Source: Alphaproteobacteria bacterium HGW-Alphaproteobacteria-1
GTDB lineage: Bacteria > Pseudomonadota > Alphaproteobacteria > Rhodobacterales > Rhodobacteraceae
Reading direction: 5' to 3'
DNA length: 64,000 bases
NCBI GenBank assembly: GCA_002842985.1
Contig: PHEQ01000002.1
Span: 62,001-126,000, forward strand
In this document: positions 57,012 to 64,000 of the stretch, piece after piece
How positions within the stretch are numbered: position 1 is the stretch's first letter
Layout of the letters: every line of letters starts with the position of its first letter
Translations under genes and position numbers: made by a program
Notes under the pieces: generated by a model
What the model was told of the DNA's origin: nothing
Seen by the model: only the letters and a program-made list of their open reading frames with translations
Database searches by the model: none

Positions 57012-57489
57012 CCGCCGCCTCTTTCTGCTCTCGGGCCTCGCCGCGCTGGCGGGGTGCGGATTTGCGCCCGCCTATGCGCCCGGCGGCGGCGGCGCGGCCT
57101 TGATGGGGCGCATCGAAATTGCCCCGCCCGACACGCGCGCGGGGTTTCTGCTCACGCAAGAGCTTGAGGGAAGGCTGGGTCGCCCGGCCGATGCGCGCTA
57201 TGTCCTGACACCCGCGATCAGCCTGCAAAAACGCTCCATCTCGATCGACCGCAGCAACGTCACCTTGCGCTTCAACCTGTTGGGGCGGGTGGATTATGTC
57301 GTGCTGGACCGCCAGACCGATGCCGTCGTGACCCGCGGCACGGTCGAGAATTTCACCGGTTATTCCACCTTCGACACGCCCGTGGCCACGCAGGCCGCCG
57401 AGCGCGATGCCGAGGCGCGGCTGATGACCATGCTGGCCGATCAGCTTCTGACCCGACTCGCCGCGACGGCGCGCGCCCTGCCGGAATGA
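56998..57489 (+). CDS. lptE: LPS assembly lipoprotein LptE
   Basis: A 163-residue lipoprotein with lipobox LAGC (Cys20) after a short basic start [13 protein letters not shown]. The mature part, [24 protein letters not shown] and [25 protein letters not shown], matches the alphaproteobacterial LptE/RlpB pattern: the plug partner of LptD in the outer membrane. The order leuS-lptE-holA is conserved in many proteobacteria and supports the call. The ATG at 56998 overlaps leuS; the stop overlaps the holA start by 4 bases. Confidence 0.92.
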   Translation: MSSSDRRLFLLSGLAALAGCGFAPAYAPGGGGAALMGRIEIAPPDTRAGFLLTQELEGRLGRPADARYVLTPAISLQKRSISIDRSNVTLRFNLLGRVDYVVLDRQTDAVVTRGTVENFTGYSTFDTPVATQAAERDAEARLMTMLADQLLTRLAATARALPE

Positions 57490-58514
57490 AGCTCTCGGCC
57501 CGCGATGCCCCGCGTTATTTCGCCCGGCCTGATCCGGGGCGCGCGGGCCTTTTGATTTATGGCTCCGACGCGATGCGCGTGGCGCTCAGGCGACAGGAGG
57601 TGATCGCTGCCCTGCTCGGCCCCAATGCAGAGGAGGAGATGCGCCTGACGCGCCTGCCCGCGGCCGATCTGCGCCGCGATCCGGCGGCTTTTCTGGATGC
57701 GGTAAAGGCGCAGGGCTTTTTCCCCGGCCCGCGCGTGGCCTTTGCCGAGGACGCGACCGAGGCGCTGGCCGAGCCGATCCTTGCCGCGCTGGCCGACTGG
57801 CAGACGGGCGACGCGCAGATCGTCGTGACCGCCGGTCAGCTCAAGGCGACCGCCAGGCTGCGCAAGGCGTTCGAGAGCCACCCCAACGCCTATGCCGTCG
57901 GCATCTATGACGAACCGCCCTCCCGCGAGGAGATCGAGGCCGTGCTCGCCCGGGCCGGGCTGCGCGCTATTCCGGGGCCGGTCATGGGCGATCTTCTGGC
58001 ACTGTCGCGCGCGCTCGATCCCGGCGACTTTCGCCAGACGGTCGAGAAACTCGCACTTTACAAGACCGGCGATCCCGCGCCGCTCTCGGCCCAAGACATC
58101 ATCGCCTGCGCGCCTGCCTCGACCGAGGCCGATCTTGACGAGGTGCTGGCCATCGTGGCCGACGGGCGCTCGGGCGAGATCGCACCGGTGCTGCGGCGTC
58201 TGAAGGCGCAGGGCGTGCAGCCGGTGGGCCTCTGCATCGGGGCGGCGCGCCATTTCCGCGCGCTCTACACGGCGGCGGCCGATCCCGGTGGCGCGTCGCA
58301 GGGCATCAACCGGCTGCGCCCGCCGGTCTTTGGCCCCCGCCGCGAGCAGATGCTGCGACAGGCGCAGGGCTGGGGCGCGGCGCGGCTGGAGCAGGCGCTG
58401 AGCATCCTGACCGAGACCGACCTCACGCTGCGTTCCGCCGCGCAGCGCGCCCCCGAGATGGCGCTGGTGGAACGCGCGCTGATCCGGCTGGCGATGCTGG
58501 CGCGCTCACGCTGA
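57486..58514 (+). CDS. holA: DNA polymerase III subunit delta
   Basis: A 342-residue clamp-loader subunit that opens the beta clamp. Recognisable are the N-terminal GLLIYGSDAMRVALRRQEVIAAL, AQIVVTAGQLKATARLRKAFES, ALDPGDFRQTVEKLALYK, and the C-terminal helical part with IAPVLRRLKAQG and ALVERALIRLAMLAR. The ATG at 57486 overlaps the lptE stop (ATGA). Its end overlaps the convergent rsmD gene by 9 bases. Confidence 0.94.
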   Translation: MKLSARDAPRYFARPDPGRAGLLIYGSDAMRVALRRQEVIAALLGPNAEEEMRLTRLPAADLRRDPAAFLDAVKAQGFFPGPRVAFAEDATEALAEPILAALADWQTGDAQIVVTAGQLKATARLRKAFESHPNAYAVGIYDEPPSREEIEAVLARAGLRAIPGPVMGDLLALSRALDPGDFRQTVEKLALYKTGDPAPLSAQDIIACAPASTEADLDEVLAIVADGRSGEIAPVLRRLKAQGVQPVGLCIGAARHFRALYTAAADPGGASQGINRLRPPVFGPRREQMLRQAQGWGAARLEQALSILTETDLTLRSAAQRAPEMALVERALIRLAMLARSR

Positions 58515-59078
58515 CGGCCCCTGCCCCACCTCCAGAAACCGGATCACCGTATCGCCATAGCGCCGCTCCTCGATCAGGCGCAGCCCCTCGGGCGCGGTGA
58601 TCGACGCGCTTTCTTCCCAGACAATCAGCGCGCCGGGCGCGATCCAGCCACCCGCCAGCGCCGCCGCCAGCGCCGCCTCTCCCAGCCCCTTGCCATAGGG
58701 CGGGTCGAGAAACACCAGATCATGCGGCGCGCCCGCGTTCGGCCCCGGCCTGCGCGCGTCTGCCGCGATTACCCGCGCGGCGTCCCCGGCCCGGCACAGC
58801 GCGATATTCTGGCGCAGGATCGTCAACGCCTTGCGCCCGTTCTCGATGAATGTCGCCGACTCTGCCCCGCGCGACAGCGCCTCAAGCCCAAGCGCGCCGG
58901 TGCCGGCAAAAACATCGAGCACGCGCGCGCCCGTCACCGGATCGCCATAGCCGCCCGCCAGCACGTTGAAGAGCGCCTCGCGCACGCGGTCCGACGTGGG
59001 CCGCAGATGCGCGGCCTCGTCCCCCTTGCCGACACTGGCCAGCCGCAGCCCCCGATGCGCGCCGCCGATGATCCTCAC
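58506..59078 (-). CDS. rsmD: 16S rRNA (guanine-966 N2)-methyltransferase RsmD
   Basis: A 190-residue methyltransferase of 30S subunit maturation. MRIIGGAHRGLRL at the start, RPTSDRVREALFNVL, the SAM site VLDVFAGTGALGLEALSRGA and the catalytic FLDPPYGKG are diagnostic. The ATG at 59078 overlaps the stop of the preceding flavoprotein gene by 4 bases, so the two are translationally coupled. Confidence 0.96.
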   Translation of the reverse strand: MRIIGGAHRGLRLASVGKGDEAAHLRPTSDRVREALFNVLAGGYGDPVTGARVLDVFAGTGALGLEALSRGAESATFIENGRKALTILRQNIALCRAGDAARVIAADARRPGPNAGAPHDLVFLDPPYGKGLGEAALAAALAGGWIAPGALIVWEESASITAPEGLRLIEERRYGDTVIRFLEVGQGPSA

Positions 59079-60277
59079 CCGAGGAGCCCCTTGAGATCGG
59101 CCTCGGGATCGGCCACGCGGGCCGGATCGGCGCTCTGCCCCGCCTCGATCAGCCGCTTGCCGACCATGTAGGCGCGCGGATCGTTCATCGCGTCCACGGC
59201 AAGCAGGTCCGCGCCCCGGAAATACCAGACCGAATACGCGCCCCCTGCCGCGCGCGTCACCACCCGGTCATAACCGGTATTGAGCCCCGCGATCTGCAAT
59301 TTCACGTCGTATTGATCAGACCAGAACCACGGTTTGGGCACATAAGCTGCGCCGCGCCCCATGATGTTGTCGGCCACGCACTCTGCCATGTCGATGGCAT
59401 TGGGCACGCTTTCCAGCCTGAGCCGCCCGCCCCTGTAGGGGAATGAGGCGCAATCCCCCGCCGCCCAGATCGCCGGGTCGGAGGTGCGCCCCTGCGCGTC
59501 CACCGCGACGCCATTCTCGATCTCGAGCCCCGCCGCCTCGGCCAACGCGGTATCGGGCGCGATACCGATGCCGACGACCACCATATCCACAGCGATCTCG
59601 CTGCCATCCGAGAGCCGCGCGCCCTGGACCCGGCCTTCGCCCAGAAGCCGCTCCAAACCCAAGCCCTCACGGATATCGACCCCATGCCGCCCGTGCAGCG
59701 CCCGGAAATAGTCCGATGTCTCGGGCGCGGCCACGCGCCCCAGGATGCGGTCGGCCATCTCGATCAGCGTAACCGTCATGCCCCGGCTTGCCGCCACCGC
59801 CGCGGCCTCCAGCCCGATATAGCCGCCCCCGACGATCAGCACCCGCGCGCCCGCCACGAAGCCCGGTGCCATCGCATCCACATCCGCGAGCCCGCGCACC
59901 ACATGCACGCCCCCCAGATCGCCGCCGATCGCAGGCGGCAGGCGACGCGGGACCGAGCCGGTGGCCAGCACCAGATGCGCATAGCCAATCCGCCCCGCGC
60001 CCGTCACCACCTCCCGCGCCGCGCGGTCGATGGCCTCGACGCGCGTATCGAGGCGCAGATCAATCCCGGCCTCGGCATAATAGCTCTCGGGCCGCAGATA
60101 GAGCCGTTCCAGCGCCATGTCACCCAGCAGGTATTTCTTCGACAGCGGCGGGCGCTGATAGGGCGGCACCGGCTCCTCACCCACAAGCGTGATCGCGCCG
60201 TCATAGCCATCGCCGCGCAGCCTCGCCACCAATGCGGCCCCCGCCTGCCCTGCCCCGATCACCACCACACCCGCCAT
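59075..60277 (-). CDS. FAD/NAD-dependent oxidoreductase, ferredoxin reductase type
   Basis: A 400-residue pyridine nucleotide-disulfide family flavoprotein. The FAD site VVIGAGQAGAALVARL, PYQRPPLSKKYLLGD, the second dinucleotide fold VLIVGGGYIGLEAAAVA, and IWAAGDCASFP are present, and the C-terminal AMNDPRAYMVGKRLIEAG is that of rhodocoxin/putidaredoxin reductase-type enzymes, which pass electrons from NADH to a 2Fe-2S ferredoxin. The partner ferredoxin or P450 is not in the window. No redox CxxC is present. Coupled to rsmD. Confidence 0.9.
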   Translation of the reverse strand: MAGVVVIGAGQAGAALVARLRGDGYDGAITLVGEEPVPPYQRPPLSKKYLLGDMALERLYLRPESYYAEAGIDLRLDTRVEAIDRAAREVVTGAGRIGYAHLVLATGSVPRRLPPAIGGDLGGVHVVRGLADVDAMAPGFVAGARVLIVGGGYIGLEAAAVAASRGMTVTLIEMADRILGRVAAPETSDYFRALHGRHGVDIREGLGLERLLGEGRVQGARLSDGSEIAVDMVVVGIGIAPDTALAEAAGLEIENGVAVDAQGRTSDPAIWAAGDCASFPYRGGRLRLESVPNAIDMAECVADNIMGRGAAYVPKPWFWSDQYDVKLQIAGLNTGYDRVVTRAAGGAYSVWYFRGADLLAVDAMNDPRAYMVGKRLIEAGQSADPARVADPEADLKGLLG

Positions 60278-60364
60278 CGCGCGCCCCCTCGTTTTGCCGT
60301 GGCCCCTTGCCTAGCACCGGCCTATGGTTACATCCAACCGCAAACCGACCGGAGGGATTCGACC

Positions 60365-60853
60365 ATGACCATTTCCACCAACGACAAACTGCCCGATGCC
60401 ACGCTCTTGCGCCTTGGCGCAAGCGGCCCCGAAGAGGTCAGCCTGTCAAGCCTGACGCAAGGCCGCAAGGTGGTGATCTTCGCCGTGCCCGGCGCGTATA
60501 CGCCCACCTGTTCCTCGGCCCATGTGCCAAGCTTCATCCGCACCAAGGCCGAGTTCGACGCCAAGGGCGTGGACGAGATCATCTGCGTCTCGGTCAACGA
60601 CCCCTTCGTGATGAAGGCATGGGGCGAGGCCACCGGCGCCACAGAGGCCGGGATCACCCTGCTCGCCGACCCGCAAAGCGCCTTTACCACGGCGATCGGG
60701 ATGGAGTTCAGCGCACCGCCCGCAGGCCTTCTGGCGCGCTCCAAGCGCTATGCCATGGCGGTCGAGAATGGCACCGTGACCGTGCTCCATGTCGAGCAAA
60801 GCCCCGGCACCTGCGAGGCGACAGCGGGCGAATCGATGCTCGCCGCGATCTGA
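60365..60853 (+). CDS. Peroxiredoxin, Prx5/AhpE-type
   Basis: A 162-residue thiol peroxidase of the Prx5 group. The active site is PGAYTPTCSSAHVPSF with the peroxidatic Cys near residue 50; FDAKGVDEIICVSVNDPFVMKAWG and LADPQSAFTTAIGM are family hallmarks. A second Cys in SPGTCEATAGE close to the C-terminus is compatible with 2-Cys chemistry. GGAGGGA lies 7 bases before the ATG at 60365. Single gene, divergent from the flavoprotein. Confidence 0.94.
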   Translation: MTISTNDKLPDATLLRLGASGPEEVSLSSLTQGRKVVIFAVPGAYTPTCSSAHVPSFIRTKAEFDAKGVDEIICVSVNDPFVMKAWGEATGATEAGITLLADPQSAFTTAIGMEFSAPPAGLLARSKRYAMAVENGTVTVLHVEQSPGTCEATAGESMLAAI

Positions 60854-60901
60854 AAAAGGCGGCGCGCGCCCTGCCCTGCGGCGGGCGCGCCCCGGCCCAC
60901 C

Positions 60902-61390
60902 TCAGCCCGACTTGCGGGCGCGCCGCAAAAGCATGTCGCGCTTGACCCGGCTCAGCCGGTCGAAAAACATCCGCCCCTTCAAATGGTCGATCTGGTGCTG
61001 CACGGACGTGGCCCAGAGACCGACGAAATCGCGCTCCTCGACCGCGCCCGCCGCATTCAGATACCGCACCGTCACCGCGCGGGGCCGCGCAATCACCGCC
61101 GAAACGCCGGGCAGGCAGGGGCTCGCCTCCTCATGTTCGCGCAGTTGCGCGCTGGCATGGAGGATCTCGGGGTTGGCCATGCGCACGACCTGACCGCGCG
61201 CCTCGCTCGCATCGACAACGGCCAGTGCCTGCATCTCGCCCAACTGCACCGCCGCAAGGCCGACACCCGGCATCGCCTCCATCACCGCGATCATCTCGTC
61301 CCAGAGCGCGCGCACCGCGTCGGTGATCCCGGCCACCGGCTCTGCCGCCCTGCGCAGCCGCGCATCGGGCCAGCGCAGCACCGCCCTCAC
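60902..61390 (-). CDS. Peptide deformylase paralog with altered active site
   Basis: A 162-residue member of the polypeptide deformylase family. Motif 1 is PGVGLAAVQLG. Motif 2 is changed from EGCLS to SPCLP (Cys92 kept). Motif 3 is SVQHQIDH: both His ligands (132, 136) are kept but the catalytic Glu is Gln133. The metal site should form, but normal deformylase activity is doubtful. It overlaps the canonical def gene upstream by 4 bases and follows it in one transcript. The frame is intact, so it is a maintained protein rather than a fragment. Confidence 0.9.
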   Translation of the reverse strand: MRAVLRWPDARLRRAAEPVAGITDAVRALWDEMIAVMEAMPGVGLAAVQLGEMQALAVVDASEARGQVVRMANPEILHASAQLREHEEASPCLPGVSAVIARPRAVTVRYLNAAGAVEERDFVGLWATSVQHQIDHLKGRMFFDRLSRVKRDMLLRRARKSG

Positions 61391-61905
61391 GCGCGCGCCT
61401 GCTCGCGCTTGAGCTTGACCATGCGCCTTGTGATCAATTGCCGCCGCATCGCGCCCAGATAGTCAATGAACAGCTTGCCGTTGAGGTGGTCTATCTCGTG
61501 CTGCACGCAGGTAGCCCACAGACCCCCGAACCCCTCGCGATGCTCGTGGCCGTCAACACCGGTCCAGCGCAGTTCGACCTCCGCAGGCCGCGTCACCTCG
61601 CCATACTGCTCGGGGATCGACAGGCACCCCTCCTCATAGACGCGCGTCTCGTCGGACGAGGCCACCACCTCGGGATTGATCATCACGATGGGGCGCGGGG
61701 CCTCATGCTCTCCCTTCACACAATCGAGCACGATCAGCCGCGTCAGCACGCCCACCTGCGGCGCGGCAAGGCCGATGCCCGGCGCGTCATACATGGTTTC
61801 GAGCATGTCCCTCGCAAGCGCGCGCAGATCATCTGTGATCTCGGTCACCGGCGCGCAAACCTTCTTGAGGCGCGGGTCGGGGTGGATGAGGATGGGCCGT
61901 TTCAT
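61387..61905 (-). CDS. def: Peptide deformylase
   Basis: A 172-residue canonical enzyme removing the formyl group from nascent proteins. Motif 1 PGIGLAAPQVG (Gln50), motif 2 EEGCLSIPE (Cys94), motif 3 CVQHEIDHLNG (His136, Glu137, His140) are all intact. The C-terminal KLKREQARA is typical of type 1 PDF. The ATG at 61905 starts MKRPILIHPDPRL. The altered paralog follows with a 4-base overlap. fmt is not seen directly after it here. Confidence 0.98.
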   Translation of the reverse strand: MKRPILIHPDPRLKKVCAPVTEITDDLRALARDMLETMYDAPGIGLAAPQVGVLTRLIVLDCVKGEHEAPRPIVMINPEVVASSDETRVYEEGCLSIPEQYGEVTRPAEVELRWTGVDGHEHREGFGGLWATCVQHEIDHLNGKLFIDYLGAMRRQLITRRMVKLKREQARA

Positions 61906-62001
61906 GGAGGCTGATTTAGGCGATCAAAGCGGCTTGCGCAACGTCCTTGCAGCCGCCGCCCAATCGTCTAGCCTGCGCCCGTGCAATCCACGGAGACCCC
62001 C

Positions 62002-63171
62002 ATGAATTTCGACGAGATCATCGACCGGCGCGGCACCCATTCCGACAAGTGGGACATGATGGAGGCCAAATACGGTATCGCGCCCGAGGACGGTATCGCC
62101 ATGTGGGTGGCCGACATGGACTTCCGCCCGCCCGCCTGCGTCACGGCAGCGTTGCGCGCGATGACCGATCACGGAATTTACGGCTATTACGGTGACGATG
62201 CGGGCTATCGCGATGCGATCCGGTGGTGGATGGAGACGCGCCACGGCTGGCAGGTCGATTCCGCCGCGATCTTTACCACGCACGGCCTTGTCAACGGCAC
62301 AGGGCTTTGCGTCGATGCCTTCACCGCGCCGGGGGACGGCGTGGTGATCTTCACCCCGGTCTATCACGCCTTTGCCCGTGTGATCCGCGCGGCGGGGCGC
62401 GAGGTGCGCGAATGTCCTTTGGTGGACATCGCGGGCCGCTACGAGATGGATTTCGACGCCTATGACCGGCTGATGACCGGCACCGAGCGCATGATGATCC
62501 TGTGCTCACCGCACAATCCCGGCGGGCGGGTCTGGACGAAGGCAGAGCTGGAGGGCGTGGCGGAGTTTGCCCGCCGCCACGATCTGATCCTTGTCTCCGA
62601 CGAGATCCACCACGACCTGCTGATGCCCGGCCAGCGCCATATCCCGATGGCCCATATCGGCGGACTCGAGGACCGGCTGGTGATGATGACCGCCACCACC
62701 AAGACCTTCAACATCGCGGGCGGACATAGCGGCAATGTCATCATCCATGACGAGGCGCTGCGCGCAAGGTTTGCGGCGCGAATGGCGGCGCTCGGCATGT
62801 CGCCCAATTCCTTCGGGATCGCCATGGCCGAGGCCGCCTATTCGCCCGAGGGCGCGGCCTGGGTCGATGCACTCTGCGCCTATCTCGACGCCAACCGCGC
62901 GCTGTTCGATGCGGGTGTGAATGCGATACCGGGGCTTGCCTCGATGCCGCTCGAGGCGACCTATCTGGCCTGGGTGGATTTCTCCGGCACCGGCATGGAT
63001 CGCGCCGAGTTCACCCGCAGGGTGGAACGCGAGGCGCGCATCTGCGTCAACCACGGGCCGACCTTCGGCATCGGCGGCGAGAGTTTCCTGCGCTTCAACA
63101 TCGCGACGCCGCGCGCCCGCGTGGCCGAGGCGGTGGCACGGCTTCAGGCGGCGTTTGCGGACTTGCAGTAG
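62002..63171 (+). CDS. MalY/PatB-family PLP-dependent aminotransferase / C-S lyase
   Basis: A 389-residue fold type I PLP enzyme. The N-terminus FDEIIDRRGTHSDKWDMM and WVADMDFRPP are PatB hallmarks; ILCSPHNPGGRVWTKAEL, LVSDEIHHDLLMPG and the PLP Lys in TATTKTFNIAG follow. The family mostly has cystathionine beta-lyase or cysteine-S-conjugate lyase activity, giving thiol, pyruvate and ammonia. GGAG before the ATG at 62002 sets the start, over a GTG at 61981. Confidence 0.94.
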   Translation: MNFDEIIDRRGTHSDKWDMMEAKYGIAPEDGIAMWVADMDFRPPACVTAALRAMTDHGIYGYYGDDAGYRDAIRWWMETRHGWQVDSAAIFTTHGLVNGTGLCVDAFTAPGDGVVIFTPVYHAFARVIRAAGREVRECPLVDIAGRYEMDFDAYDRLMTGTERMMILCSPHNPGGRVWTKAELEGVAEFARRHDLILVSDEIHHDLLMPGQRHIPMAHIGGLEDRLVMMTATTKTFNIAGGHSGNVIIHDEALRARFAARMAALGMSPNSFGIAMAEAAYSPEGAAWVDALCAYLDANRALFDAGVNAIPGLASMPLEATYLAWVDFSGTGMDRAEFTRRVEREARICVNHGPTFGIGGESFLRFNIATPRARVAEAVARLQAAFADLQ

Positions 63172-63180
63172 CGGCCCATC

Positions 63181-63315
63181 GTCATCCTCGGGCCTGACCC
63201 GAGGATCTTCACAACCGTCATCCTCGGGCTTGACCCGAGGATCTTCACAACCGTCATCCTCGGGCTTGACCCGAGGATCTGTCCGCCAAGAGATCCTCCG
63301 GTCAAGCCGGCGGAT
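63181..63315. repeat. Tandem 36-bp palindromic repeat (three copies plus a diverged inverted copy)
   Basis: Two full units at 63181-63216 and 63217-63252 differ by one base; a third is at 63253-63280, cut short. Each unit contains ATCCTCGGG ... CCCGAGGAT, an inverted repeat with a 5-base centre, followed by the spacer CTTCACAACC. A related, diverged unit lies at 63291-63315 (GATCCTCC ... GGCGGATG). It fits the short palindromic repeats widespread in alphaproteobacterial genomes and might end transcription of both flanking genes. Confidence 0.85.
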
Positions 63316-63349
63316 GCCGCGCGACTATGACCGGCGGCACATAGCCCGC

Positions 63350-64000
63350 TCAGCCCCGCGTCACGCGCCCCGCCGCTGCCCGTTCGCGGAAGAGCATCAC
63401 CACATCCTCCATGTCCCGGTCCGCCTCGATGGCCAGACGGCGCAGGCCGAAATGGACATGGGCCATCTCCTGATAGTAGCGGGTATAGGCGTAATTCGTG
63501 ACCGCCCCGGCCGCCGCCCCCAGAACCGGCACCGTCTGCGCGGCGAGCTTTTGTCCCAGCACCGTGGCAAGCCGCGGTGCCACCCGCGCAATGAGCGCCC
63601 GCAGCGCCGCCCCGGTCAGCGTCACCCGCGTGCCGATAAGGCCGAGATTGGCCCCGTCATCGCTTGCAAGCGGTCCCGCACTGCCGAAAACCGCGATGGA
63701 ATCGAACCGCACCCCCGGCTCGGCGGGGTCGAACCCGTGATCGGCGGCCACGTCCTGAATGGCGCGCATCAGCACCGTCACCGTCACCGGCAGTTCCGCC
63801 AGCGCCGTGGGCAGGCCGCCCATGCCCCCCGCCGCACCCATCGCCGTGGTCAGAAGCCGCGCGCGCCAGCCCGGCAGGTCCGGAACCGAGGTCCGCGTGC
63901 CATGCGCCGCCTCCGCTGCGTGGTAAAGCGCGCGCTCGGTCACCGTGCCGATCCGGGTGCGCGCTTCGGGCGGCAGCCGATCAAGCAGCCCCTCGGCCTG
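63350..64000 (-). CDS. EcsC family protein (5' end outside window)
   Basis: At least 217 residues, open to the window edge, so the N-terminus is missing. The pattern of EcsC-type proteins is seen: ARLLTTAMGAAGGMGGLPTALAELPVTVTVLMRAIQDVAADHGFDP (split), SIAVFGSAGP, and VPVLGAAAGAVTNYAYTRYYQEMAHVHFGLRRLA. Several hydrophobic helices suggest membrane association. Function of the family is unclear; the name comes from a gene beside a Bacillus ABC transporter. A GTG at 63943 is in frame but is probably internal, since QAEGLLDRLPPEART precedes it. Confidence 0.85.
   Translation of the reverse strand, partial: QAEGLLDRLPPEARTRIGTVTERALYHAAEAAHGTRTSVPDLPGWRARLLTTAMGAAGGMGGLPTALAELPVTVTVLMRAIQDVAADHGFDPAEPGVRFDSIAVFGSAGPLASDDGANLGLIGTRVTLTGAALRALIARVAPRLATVLGQKLAAQTVPVLGAAAGAVTNYAYTRYYQEMAHVHFGLRRLAIEADRDMEDVVMLFRERAAAGRVTRG

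Noticed and set aside
60902..61390. Peptide deformylase pseudogene
   Set aside because: Full-length intact frame, metal ligands kept, and start coupled to def. It is better described as an altered paralog.
63181..63315. CRISPR array
   Set aside because: Units are directly adjacent and nearly identical through their whole 36 bases, with no unique spacers, and no cas genes.

Overview
The window is high-GC DNA from an alphaproteobacterium, most likely a Rhodobacteraceae (Roseobacter-group) chromosome. Grounds: the rplO-secY-adk-rpsM-rpsK-rpoA-rplQ order without rpmJ, DUF1244 and DUF3576 proteins, a pca operon carrying a BKACE gene, and a DUF1127 gene followed by CCUCCUCCC-loop RNAs of the kind described in Rhodobacter. 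All genes look chromosomal. I see no phage, transposase, tRNA, rRNA or CRISPR array.

Layout. 1-4.6 kb: end of a Na/Ca exchanger, a pteridine-reductase-like SDR, uvrC behind a structured AT-rich spacer, and an AEC permease. 4.7-26.4 kb: a surface-polysaccharide region. It has a Kps-type ABC exporter (permease, KpsE-like, KpsT-like), glycosyltransferases, two methyltransferases, two sulfotransferases, an 1,871-residue protein carrying several glycosyltransferase modules, a secreted RTX protein, and sugar-nucleotide genes glf (UDP-Galf), gmd and fcl (GDP-L-fucose) and manC (GDP-mannose). The genes together suggest a sulfated and methylated polymer with fucose and galactofuranose.

26.4-37.6 kb: a tightly overlapped minus-strand operon tctC-tctB-tctA-shikimate dehydrogenase-quiC-pcaC-pcaH-pcaG-BKACE-pcaD-pcaB, with a divergent TetR regulator and two matching operator-like sites between. 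It encodes carboxylate uptake and conversion of shikimate/dehydroshikimate through protocatechuate to beta-ketoadipate. The BKACE protein may supply the last cleavage. 37.7-44.8 kb: the distal spc/alpha ribosomal operon, with pyk and a small membrane protein directly upstream of rplO where rpmD/rpsE would normally lie.

44.9-50 kb: housekeeping genes (N-formylglutamate amidohydrolase family, DUF1244, GST, sdaA, glycerate kinase). 50-51.2 kb: the most unusual stretch. A cobalamin riboswitch precedes an unrecognised 88-residue gene, which runs convergently into a DUF1127 gene followed by four hairpins that each display CCUCCUCCC, matching the CcaF1-CcsR (Cuckoo RNA) stress locus. 51.3-64 kb: L,D-transpeptidase, YggS, DUF3576 lipoprotein, a glycosyltransferase, leuS-lptE-holA, rsmD and a ferredoxin-reductase-type flavoprotein, peroxiredoxin, two peptide deformylases (one with the catalytic Glu replaced by Gln), a PatB-type lyase, a 36-bp palindromic tandem repeat, and an EcsC protein cut by the window end.
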